This document shows positions 37,501 through 45,000 of a stretch of DNA of 64,000 nt, piece by piece (the stretch's first letter is position 1; each line of letters opens with the position of its first letter). The translations under genes were made by a program, and so were the position numbers. The DNA lies in assembly GCA_012934845.2 (NCBI GenBank), contig WNNJ02000463.1, positions 1-64,000 on the forward strand, given 5' to 3'. Source of the DNA: Pomphorhynchus laevis. Lineage: Eukaryota > Acanthocephala > Palaeacanthocephala > Echinorhynchida > Pomphorhynchidae. Under the pieces are notes generated by a model, which had not been told where the DNA came from, did no database searches, and worked only from the letters and a program-made list of their open reading frames with translations.

Positions 37501-37926
37501 GAATTTCATTTTATTGATATAAAAATATGTTTATTTTAAAATTATTTTGATATATTTAAGATGCTATTTTAATATTATTATATTTTGTCAGAATGCCACA
37601 GAAAAGTTTGAAAAAAAATATGCTTTAGTTAAAAATTTTATTTTCGAATTTAATTGAAACATTAAATTTAATTTTTTTTATCTCTATGTTGTTAATTATT
37701 TTATTAAGACATTTTTACAATAGGAGTTATATGGAATGTTTGTTGTACAGAGTCGAAGCTTATTTGTGCTGCAGGCAGCCGTAACGGAACCGAAGATACA
37801 AAGCTGATAATTATAAACTTTGAAGACATTTGGCTGCACTATTTTAAAAGACAGCGAACGTTTAATTCATCCGATGTATCAATATCTTCAATGACTAAAA
37901 CTTTATCGTGTGGATGCAAACCTTAA
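25446..37926 (+). CDS. FBXW7: FBXW7/archipelago/Cdc4-type F-box and WD40 protein (7 exons; 5' end not found)
   Basis: Substrate receptor of an SCF (SKP1-CUL1-F-box) ubiquitin ligase that binds phosphodegrons and sends partners such as cyclin E, Notch and Myc for degradation. Coding exons: 25446-25580, 26339-26731, 26774-26955, 29094-29319, 30923-31139, 31917-32069, 37724-37926 (1509 nt, 502 codons plus TAA). Every junction has GT/AG and keeps frame. Order: dimerisation domain (aa 1-40), F-box (about 41-85), linker, eight WD40 blades (about 130-475), then a tail. Phosphate-binding residues matching human R465 (STVRC), R479 (GSRDG), R505 (AAIRC), Y545 (RIYSLQ) and R689 (GSRNGTE) are present; R674 is replaced by Asn. 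The tail runs about 28 residues past the human end. No in-frame ATG lies in the first exon, so upstream exons exist outside what I could find. Confidence 0.9.
26339..26731 (+). CDS. FBXW7: FBXW7 exon b: F-box and first WD40 blade
   Basis: 131 codons after acceptor TATTTTAG. The F-box reads ISLRILSYLNAQDVCSCL (SKP1-binding helix). A Lys/Arg linker and HDDHAITCLLF, SDDGQLKVW (WD40 blade 1) follow. The exon must end at AAG before GTAACA: reading on hits TAA after six codons. Confidence 0.9.
26774..26955 (+). CDS. FBXW7: FBXW7 exon c: WD40 blades 2-3
   Basis: 60 codons plus two bases. It reads LIGHRGGVWCADM, SGSTDRTVRIWN and YGHSSTVRCIVV; the Arg in STVRC corresponds to human R465. It is separated from the previous exon by a 42-base intron. 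The donor GTAAGT splits a Val codon completed by the next exon. Confidence 0.9.
26956..29093 (+). other. FBXW7 intron 3 with local duplications
   Basis: AT-rich intron. A block with CGATGCGTTTAATAAAATAT occurs near 27,777 and 27,960, and TAACATTATACTAGTTCTAA near 28,180 and 28,224, both as local direct duplications. An ATTA tetranucleotide run lies at 28,720-28,745. No gene is seen on either strand. Confidence 0.7.
29094..29319 (+). CDS. FBXW7: FBXW7 exon d: WD40 blades 3-5
   Basis: Starts after TTTCAG with one base completing the split Val. It reads VVSGSRDGTLRRW, GHTAAIRC, SGAYDCTVRVW and GHENRIYSLQ. Equivalents of human R479, R505, Y519 and Y545 are all kept. Donor GTATAT. Confidence 0.93.
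29547..29579. repeat. 14-bp perfect hairpin in FBXW7 intron 4
   Basis: TTATATGTAATCAT and its exact reverse complement flank a 5-base loop. Confidence 0.85.
29640..30556 (+). mobile_element. L2/CR1-like LINE, copy 5 (5'-truncated) in FBXW7 intron 4
   Basis: Begins within the RT at the YADD region (reading MQYADVTLLYSH, so one catalytic Asp is changed to Val) and runs through LNPTKSKVLWILP and a 95-codon C-terminal block (30,183-30,470; LLLYVPLHSTNFGRRSL) to a 3' UTR with hairpin GCACAC/GUGUGC at 30,510-30,526 and a T/A tail. It is in the same orientation as the host gene and has several frame breaks. Confidence 0.85.
30695..30741. repeat. Perfect 19-bp inverted repeat, 9-nt loop, in FBXW7 intron 4
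   Basis: AATGTGGTGTGTGACATCC and its exact reverse complement flank TGTTACACC. This is the longest GC-containing perfect hairpin in the window. It would fold in the pre-mRNA; a mirtron-like or miRNA-like role cannot be excluded, but neither arm reaches the usual 22 nt. Confidence 0.9.
30923..31139 (+). CDS. FBXW7: FBXW7 exon e: WD40 blades 5-7
   Basis: Acceptor AATTTAG; reads VVSGSLDSTVRIWN, LQGHHAMIS and VTGNADSTLRLWD, matching blades 5 and 6 of FBXW7. It ends one base into a Gly codon at donor GTATGA. Confidence 0.93.
31226..31472. mobile_element. Foldback MITE in FBXW7 intron 5
   Basis: Terminal inverted arms of about 78 bp begin AAATAATTATTGGAGCTGG and enclose a roughly 90-bp centre. 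Each arm contains the internal hairpin GCTAAC-AGAA-GTTAGC preceded by CTGAAGAT (CAGAAGAT in one arm) and followed by GAAATATC, a motif seen in other foldback elements of this window. Confidence 0.85.
31575..31601. repeat. 11-bp perfect hairpin in FBXW7 intron 5
   Basis: AATATCCAGCT and AGCTGGATATT flank ACATC. Confidence 0.8.
31917..32069 (+). CDS. FBXW7: FBXW7 exon f: WD40 blades 7-8
   Basis: Acceptor ATTTTAG; reads DNKHSSAITGICHNRN, SSSDDGYVKLWDLHNG and FIRNIIRLDSAGNG, close to human PNKHQSAV, SSDDGTVKLWDLKTGEFIRN. Donor GTAAGT one base into Gly. Confidence 0.93.
32397..32740 (-). repeat. Dispersed repeat family R3, minus copy (FBXW7 intron 6)
   Basis: On the minus strand: an ACTGAGTCTACGTATA-like start, an AT-rich middle, then GGATTAGAGGTCATCTGG and GTTATCAGGTTTCGACGCC. 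Related copies lie at 57.17-57.55, 58.85-59.11 and 59.15-59.30 kb. It lies next to Penelope-like sequence at both loci, so it may be part of that element's terminal repeats. Confidence 0.6.
33030..33470 (-). mobile_element. Penelope-like RT fragments
   Basis: Minus-strand readings include the TTIDKAS block near 33,250, the ILYWNPK-type block near 33,040 and, near 33,380-33,440, TYDFSTLYTNLDLVDIK, the conserved RT palm motif (DFS-LYT) of Penelope-like elements. The pieces are out of natural order, so at least two fragments are present. Confidence 0.65.
33603..34069 (-). repeat. Penelope-like terminal repeat, unit 1 (pLTR)
   Basis: First of two direct repeats with a period of about 467 bp and high identity (blocks such as GTGTACTCGTAAATAAATCA are shared). 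Each starts with the hammerhead region. Tandem terminal repeats with hammerheads are characteristic of Penelope-like elements. Confidence 0.85.
33605..33646 (-). ncRNA. Hammerhead ribozyme, decayed copy
   Basis: Same architecture as the next copy: stem I UGCCGU with ACGGUA, core CUGAUGA, stem II GCUC/GAGU, GAAA. The stem III palindrome and the NUH cleavage triplet are altered (U16.1 changed), so self-cleavage is doubtful. Confidence 0.65.
34070..34512 (-). repeat. Penelope-like terminal repeat, unit 2 (pLTR)
   Basis: Second copy of the 467-bp repeat, adjacent to the RT fragments. It keeps the intact hammerhead at 34,071-34,112, while the other unit has a decayed one. Confidence 0.85.
34071..34112 (-). 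ncRNA. Hammerhead ribozyme, dimer-type, intact core
   Basis: On the minus strand: ACGGUA (stem I), CUGAUGA, stem II GCUC-CGUUA-GAGC, GAAA, then CGCG and UA, then UACCGU, which closes stem I with six perfect pairs. Around the cleavage site ACGCGU is a perfect palindrome, so stem III can form between two molecules, as described for minimal hammerheads of Penelope-like retroelements. Predicted cleavage follows GUA. All invariant core bases are present. Confidence 0.85.
34540..35400 (-). repeat. Multiplied segment of the Penelope RT N-terminal region
   Basis: A segment running from the NNYKRKDKINKD block through TTIDK and KLYYDILMKE to ILYWNPK is present at about 35,400-35,085 and again at 35,080-34,735, with a third partial unit (YE to YWN) at 34,735-34,545. 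A fourth relic is at 33,030-33,270. Units abut each other in the same orientation, so this is tandem duplication rather than separate insertions. Confidence 0.75.
35180..36262 (-). pseudogene. Penelope-like ORF, region before and into RT
   Basis: A 360-codon open frame. It begins MYPLGLNDVVQGIGKSS, is very rich in Lys, Asn and Ile, has a small Cys/His group (ETECNCKSLSFDKINEH), and ends with TTIDKASNNFVFICKK, which corresponds to the first RT block of Penelope-like elements (usually KADKG-x-TVV). The true ORF starts upstream at the GIY-YIG part, with one or more breaks between. The same protein segment is found at 16.4-17.7 kb. Confidence 0.75.
36380..36706 (-). pseudogene. GIY-YIG endonuclease domain of Penelope-like element
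   Basis: 108 open codons. A Cys cluster (CNRKNCIVCDV, NNCNCN) precedes VVYLIQCTCGLQYIGKT and MLKTRFRQHIYNI. This is the GIY-YIG fold in its variant form (VYLI for GIY, QYIG for YIG) with the catalytic Arg in KTRFRQH. It lies upstream of the RT region in the same orientation. It would nick target DNA to prime reverse transcription. Confidence 0.8.
36721..36940. other. GC-richer block between two Penelope-like pieces, unassigned
   Basis: About 220 bases, with ordinary GC in an AT-rich intron. It contains TTTAGTTGACTCAGACTAAA, a 7-bp hairpin around GACTC. No tRNA, snRNA or protein match was recognised. It may be the 5' UTR of the adjoining element or a separate short insertion. Confidence 0.3.
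36945..37180 (-). mobile_element. Second Penelope-like fragment
   Basis: Nearly identical to 35,480-35,720 (same block from the ETECNCKSL region to NSLYNNLN), in the same orientation. It is a separate partial copy lying upstream of the main element. Confidence 0.85.
37426..37456. repeat. 11-bp perfect hairpin near the 3' end of FBXW7 intron 6
   Basis: TAGCTGATGTG and CACATCAGCTA flank a 9-base loop. Confidence 0.8.
37724..37926 (+). CDS. FBXW7: FBXW7 exon g: final blade strand and C-terminal tail
   Basis: Acceptor ACAATAG; reads VIWNVCCTESKLICAAG, SRNGTEDTKLIIINFED, then a tail of about 28 residues with no counterpart in human (ending LSCGCKP and TAA). The matching of this exon across a 5.65-kb intron full of transposons is secured by the family-specific GSRNGTE-TK block. 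The Arg of human VVWRIR is Asn here. Confidence 0.9.
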
Positions 37927-38211
37927 ACCATGTAATTCTAAAATTGAATTTTATTACCGTGAAATTGTAATTTAGGACGTATGCGTATGTTTGTTAAAAA
38001 AAGACTTTTATACTATTTAATTATTCAAATTTGTTTAGCAAAGTTATTTTGATATATCTCATAGTTTGCTACAAAGTAACTGTTCCAGACGGCGTTTACT
38101 GTGGAATTGAATAAATTCACAACTTAAAGAACCGAAAAAGTTCGACTTAAACAAATTAAGACAATTGGCCGAAAATATATCATATAATCGCAATAAACCA
38201 TAAGTAATAAA

Positions 38212-40197
38212 GAGCACAGAGGAATGTTTTAGAATTTTATTTAAAACGAAATTGCCATTTCTGCAAATTTTCAGTAACGAGCTGTTACCATCTTCAGGCT
38301 GTTAGTGCAATCATAATTTTGCTAAATCATGTAATTGTAGAATAAAGAAGCATCACCGCACTGCAGTTGATGGTGTTATATAAAGCAAAATTATATGCTG
38401 TGGAAAATGTACGTAATAATCTGTGTCGGAGCTTCAAAAAATTTCAAAAGTTGACCTTATTTCCATCAATAATGGAGATGGATCATGAGGAATTTTAGCT
38501 AAATCTAAGATATCAACTACAAACAAGGTTAGTAAAGTTTATGATTTTTCTCTTGGTGCGGGGGTACTTTCCACAATCCCCAAACTAAATAACCTAGCGA
38601 TAATCACGCTTACTCAACATCAAGCAAGGAAGAATTTATTCAAAATTTTTCTAAAAGTTATTGTCTCTAAATATGAGAATCGTATTATATTTCACTCACT
38701 TAAATACTTCGATTCTGAGATTAAAGTTTCTTTTGTTACACCGGATGTTCTAGATGAGTATGTTTTGTTCTTCAACAAAAATTGTAAAAGCCTAGGTTCA
38801 ATAAACGTTAAGCCGATCATGGCTTCATTAAAAATCTCAAACTTACGTACCCATTTGGAGGATGAAGATATCACGAACCTTAAGGCGAAATTCGAATTGT
38901 TTCCTTACGTCCACTTTCCGGTAAGAGTGGACATTCATTACCGGTTGGTTTTAGCTCAGCTACAAATGAGCAGGCAAAAATGTTGTCAATATCTAATCTA
39001 AACCCCTTTATGGGGTTTAATCTGTAATTCGAGATTATCTCTAGTGACAACTTAAAGTACCCTCACTGCAACCAGTGTCACGCTTGGGAGCACTGGTCAT
39101 CTAGCTGTAATTTACCTAAAATTTGTGGTGTATGTGGTTTGGATCACAGTTAAGAGTCAGGGATGTGCTGACGGTTTGGGCGTTTTGATCTCCTTATTGT
39201 TGCATTAAAACGTTGGTAAGATGCTCAATGAACACTACATCAATGATAGTGTTGTGCCGACCGTATTACTGCAGCGACTTAACAATCGTAAGCGGTGTTG
39301 CACACTACATCAATGGTATTGTTATGCCGACTGTATTGAAAAAGCGATTTTATTTTGACATTATTACACAGAGCAGTGATAGTAAGTTACTGTATTGTGT
39401 GAGACTTGACAAAGAAGCATTTTTTGATTTAACCGTTAATTTGGTTGAAATGCACTTCTCCCCCTTGTGCTCCAATTGCGGGGGGGGCACTCCGCCTGGT
39501 CTCGAAAGTGCCCAGATTTCAAATTGTACAAAAATTCCTTCGAGTGAGACAATCGGCCAACGTTTGGAAAACTTGACAATTCCTTTGCAAATGTAGCCAA
39601 GAGAATGTCAGACATGTCAGAGATGATGAAAATTGTCGACATCAAGATCCAGGCATTCCTCAAAAGGATGGAAGACCTTGTCTTGAACTTGGCCGCGGCC
39701 TTTTACGCCTCACCTCGAGTTAAGTAGCAAGTTCTTTTGTAAATCTAATAAAGGGGGCTTCGGCTCACGCCGTTCCCGTCCCCATTAAGATTGGAAAATT
39801 ATTAAAGGGCAAAAAAGCTTCAAGCTGCTCATCTCTCGTTTACTCGGCATAGTCATCCTCGATTGGACTCTTCAGGGGGGGTGAAAGACCTCGGGTGGTT
39901 CAATCCAAGAGCGGCGTGTTGGATTGGCTATAAGGCTCAGATCCCACTGGATTTGTGGTCATGACTTTGGAGGAAAACTTTAGAGCTGAACTTCAGAAGA
40001 ATGTTTTTTTTTAGTTTCTTCTCTTTTTTGACTGATTGACACTTATTTTTCATCTTGGACTATTAAAAAATCTTTATTATTATTAATTTATGATTGCACT
40101 AGCAGTTTGAAGATGGTAACAGCTCATTACTGAAAATTTGCAGAAATGACAATTTCCTTATAAATAAAATTCTAAAAAAATTCCTTTGTGATCTTTA
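38212..40197. mobile_element. Foldback element with about 100-bp arms enclosing a LINE derivative
   Basis: The left arm (38,212-38,313) and right arm (40,090-40,197) are inverted copies with about 90% identity; both include TTTCTGCAAATTTTCAGTAA (or one-base variant) and the hairpin GGTAAC/GTTACT flanked by CTGAAGAT and GAAAA. Between them lies the shortened gag-bearing LINE. Either the LINE inserted into a foldback MITE or the LINE piece is its cargo. No transposase is seen. Confidence 0.8.
38450..40086 (+). mobile_element. Gag-bearing Jockey/I-like LINE, copy B, internally deleted
   Basis: Aligns with copy A (5.5-9.3 kb) at both ends but lacks the middle. The gag half (SLKISNLRTHLEDED; zinc knuckles near 39,070 HCNQCHAWEHWSSSC-like and CSNCGGG near 39,470) is followed at about 39,820 by the last part of the RT ORF (KLLISRLLGIV, DWTLQGG) and the T-rich 3' UTR. 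Endonuclease and RT, about 2.4 kb, are gone. Frames are broken. It keeps both ends, which is what a non-autonomous derivative would need. Confidence 0.8.
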
Positions 40198-41757
40198 TTA
40201 TTGGCAATTGGAATGGGAGTGTTATCAAAAAATCCATAAATAACCATTAGTCATTTTTCGTTTGCCACCAATTTTATTACTAGTGAGTAATTATGCGAAT
40301 TATATTTTGTAAAAATTATATTTTTACAAAATAAAAATATAATGCGAAAGATGACGAAATATAACTGACGAAAGATTTAGGGACATATTGTGAACATATT
40401 TATAATTAATAAACAACAAAATAACATAACATTATGATCAAAAGTAGAACAGACGGAATCATAAATCACGTATAAGACAGAAAATCAGCATAAATTTAAA
40501 TATACGTACCGATATAAATAAAAAATGGTAGACCAGGAGTGGATCGGACGACTATGTCCTGACATAAAAAAATTTAAATGTAGGCTACATATCTAGCAAG
40601 AAATTTAAATATTCGCGACTTTCCACAGATTTTTAATCTTTGTTTTTGAAGCAATTGCAGTAATTATTACATTACATAATTAATGAATTATTTTAAATTC
40701 ATTTAAAATCATTCACGAATGCATCAAATTCGTCGAGACGTTGTATAAATTTCTATTGTTCTTTAAATTTAAATTATTTTACATAATTACTAAAATAATT
40801 ACTCAGAACTGCCAAGTTATTTCGCTTTAAACGCATTTAGTATTTATAATTTTAAATATCTAAAGTGGATTAATTAGTATTTATTAATATTTATTGACAT
40901 AATATATTTAATATTTAATAATATAAACTTTAATGTAACATTTAGATATAAGTAAATTTGAAGCTCTAATCTCAATGATATTTATATTTATTTTAAAACT
41001 CTTATTTACTTTAACTGATTTAAATATTTAATATTAAATGTGCAGTATTTCTGTAAATCTTTTCTATCGACAATTTAAATATCTTTATTTCATTATATTA
41101 TTTCCCAATATTGCCAGCTCAAATATATTGTGAAATATTTATAAATATTTTTATTATATTTAATTATAATGAAGATTTATAAATAGTTTTGAATATTAAT
41201 AAACATTTCTAAATTTATATTTAAAAACATTAGTTTTGAATAATATATTAATTTATTTTTGATATATCGAAATTATATACTAATTAATTACATTTATAGA
41301 TTCATTTAAAACTTGTAATATATAGTATTATATATAATATATTTAAGAAGTGTAACAAAAGGGCATTTTGCAAACATTTGCAGATAAAAATACATTGCAT
41401 CATATGCTGTCATAGCTTCAATTCGTCATTTCAATTCTTCTCATGTGTATATATCCACAAAGCAAGCCCAATCCGAAACCATAATCAACAGACGTGTTTG
41501 CCAGGCTCTGATCGTAATATAACATATAATTTATAATATGTAACATAAAATTTAATGCAAATTTAAATATTTAATATTAAATGTGCATTATTTTTAATTT
41601 AAATAGTTTTATCTCGGTTTCTTTGCAAAAATAAATCATTACTAAATCATTTAATCATAACTAAAAATATAAATATACACATTTTATATAATTTTTATTT
41701 ATGCTGAATTAAGTGCATTAATTACGGTTCACTTAACTTATAAACATAAAATTATAA
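40198..41757. other. AT-rich intergenic stretch
   Basis: No gene, RNA or clear repeat is recognised between the foldback element and the stop codon of the calcium sensor gene. Its right end will include that gene's 3' UTR. Confidence 0.6.
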
Positions 41758-42038
41758 TTAGAATTGAACTGTGTGCATCGCAGTAATAACGCAATCATCT
41801 TTACAAGCTGCTACGAATTCTTCTAAACTGATTTGATTGTCTTTAGATGTATCACAATGTTGCATTATCCGTGCGCTAACTTCCTTGATATTGGCTTTAT
41901 TAAATTCGATGCGACATGTATCCTGTTTCAGATTGTATATTGCCCGTAAGCTTTGCTCTAATTCCTTTAGGCTTAAAAATCCATTCTTGTCAATATCGTA
42001 TATCTTAAATGCAATCTTCAAGGAATCTTCAAATTTGT
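41758..42038 (-). CDS. NCS gene exon 3: EF3, EF4 and stop
   Basis: Acceptor CGCACAG. Reads KFEDSLKIAFKIYDID, EF3, a 30-residue linker, EF4, then FVAACKDDCVITAMHTVQF and stop. The linker between EF3 and EF4 has the normal family length. Confidence 0.92.
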
Positions 42039-45000
42039 CTGTGCGTTCAAAGTAAAAAAGTAAAAGTAAATTATACGAATTTTTTGAATTTAAATATGTT
42101 ATTGAAATAAATTATTGTATCGTGTGATGACGTTCTTGATCATCATAAGTTTTACACAAATTCCAACAAATGAGCACTTGGAATCGCCCATCGTAAATGT
42201 AGGAGAACTTAGTAGCTAATTTTATTTAATTTAACAAATGCATGATTTTTTGTAAATATGGTGCCAACTGAAAATTTTGTATTTGCAAAGTGGGAATAAA
42301 CAACGACTCTTATATAAAATTATATATTAATTTATATTTGATATTGATGTTATGTATACAATATAATGCAATATAATGAAATCAATATATTGATATTGAT
42401 AAAACCGCAATTGCCGGTCCCAAGCTCGTGCTGAGAAAGGAGGATGGTTGGCGATAGACTCCGTGACAAGCCAGCCGTGAAAACACCCGTCGCATCAACA
42501 TTAAAAAATGCTGTTTCAATAAACTATAAGATAAATAAAATAATGATACTCAAATATAAATTTAATTAAAAAATAAAATTTAAAATTTATTTATTAAATA
42601 ATTATATTATTTAATATAATTATTAATTATCTATTTAATTTATTTATTAAAATTAAATATATATATATATATATTTATTTAATAATAAAAAAAACTATTT
42701 TTATTTAAAACGAATATTAAAATTAGAGTAGAAATAATTAACTCTTTAAGATTATCTTCTATTCAATAAACTTTCATTCGTTTCTATTTAAAAAGAGTTA
42801 TTTAAAAAATATATTATGCATAATTTGGATGTTTTTATAAAATTGCTTTCCGAAAAGTGTTGACCCAAGACATTTTTTTACCTAATTCCAATGTAAACTT
42901 AAACTACAATAATGTTATTTATCGCAGCAAAAATATTTGAGAGTTTCATCATCGCGACAAATTAATGGTGAATTTATATAAAAAAAGTAAAAGTAAAACA
43001 TATCTTTTTATTTTGAGATTAGAATATTACTATTTTTAAGTTAAATTAAAGATACCAAGTAGCTTGCAAAAATTTTAACTGAAATTTTTTTATTTTCTAA
43101 CTATAGCTAATATAAATAAAGACACCAAAGAGTAATTTTAAAAGAGTATTGTATCTGAACCTGTTCAAAAATAGGAAATTTTAAGGTCTCAAGTAATTAT
43201 TATAGAATTCGAAATTATCCTCGGTATTTAAACCTAAGTGAGGCAAAATATGTACCTATTGTAATACAATGTTCTGTAACGTGATATTTTCATATATATA
43301 ACCCGGAATATTATATGTTATAATAAAATATTATAATATTTATTATATATATTTATTATTTGTTATAATATTATATGTTATATAAACTCTGGTTGAGACT
43401 TTCATAGGAGTACAATTTGGAGCCGCAAATTGTTACAACTAATGTATTTTCACTCCCTGACACCTCACGTCCCGTCCTTCCCGTCTCGTTTCTCAATACC
43501 TTGCATCCATCAATCAAAATCACCTCCACCAACATCCACTATCCTTCCACTCATAATCTTTCCTCACATCGCTTGCCACCCTCTTTATTATCATTATCCT
43601 CTATGTCTCCCGTCGTCAAACCAAATCCCTCCAAATCATCAACTGCCAGCTCTTCTATCTTGATCTCACCTACTCACGTCAGTCATCCTCCTTTACGGAA
43701 GCGCTTTGCTTCTCGCGATCGTTGCGTCATTGTCGCTAATATCACGCCTTCTAACTCCTTATCTCCACAAGCACGTCTAGACCACGATGTTTCCGCCTTC
43801 AGATCCATCCTCTCGTCTATTGTCCCTGCGGATAAACCATCCTTTTTCAAGGACATTTCTCCTGTCGCATTCATCCGTCTAAACAAATCTTCTCAATCTA
43901 ATCCTTCCCAGCCCCCTCTCCTAAAAATAGTTTTCAAGCATCGCTCTCACGCGTCTTCTCTCCTCTCTCAACGATTCAAACTCATGTCATCTTCAACCAC
44001 GCGAATTTTCCCCGATCGCGCCCCTTCTGAAATCGCTCAAATCTCTTCAGCACGCATCGAAAAACGCCGTCGCGAGGAAAACGGCGAAACATCACTCTCC
44101 ATCCGAAACATAGACGGAAATTTTCAAGTTGTCCACACCCGTCCAAAAATTCGATAGCGCTCCATCTCTCCTATGTGTCTTCTCCACTAGACTCTTTCGC
44201 CACAACACACGGTTTCCGCCTCGGTCTCCTCAACACTAGATCTATTCTCAATAAATCCGATCTTATCCTCAACCTATTCACCAAGCAATCCATCGATCTC
44301 TTCTGCCTCACCGAATCCTGGCACTCAGATTCCGACGACCTTTCCATTCGCCGTCTGCTCTCTACCGGTTGCTCCCTAGTCGAATCCGCCCGCCCCCTCA
44401 GCTCATGCCCTTCTAAATTCTCTAATCATGGCGGCATCGTCGCATTCGCGCGTCACCCGGCGTCTCTTCGCAAAATCAATCCCCCTTTCAGTCCTTGCTC
44501 TTTTGAATTGCTCACTTGTCGTTATTCTAACCCGATCACTCTAGATCTCGCCATTGTATACCGTCCTGGTTCATCAGCTCTTACTGCCTCATTTTTTACC
44601 GAACTCGCTGACCTCCTTTCTCATTGTTCTTTGTCTTTAACCCCTTCAATCGTTCTAGGCGACTTCAATATCCGCCTAGACCGCCCCTCTTCCACAGATT
44701 CCATCCGGTTCATCAACATTCTATCCAACAACAATTACAAACTAATCTCTACTGCCCCCACACATATACTTGGTGGGGCACTCGACATCATCGCTGTCCC
44801 CGATCATTTTGCTGCCTACACCTCACTGTCCATCTCTGATCCTGGTCTATCCGATCACTTTCTTATCACCCTTGATCTCACTCACAATCACACCCCTCCT
44901 CACACACCTACAATCCTACGTCGCCCTTGGAGAAATCTTGACCTCTCCCTTCTCCGCTCTGCCTTACTCCAATCATCTCTATCATTACCCACAATAACAT

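Noticed and set aside
42660-42680. TA dinucleotide run
   Set aside because: Ordinary microsatellite in AT-rich DNA.
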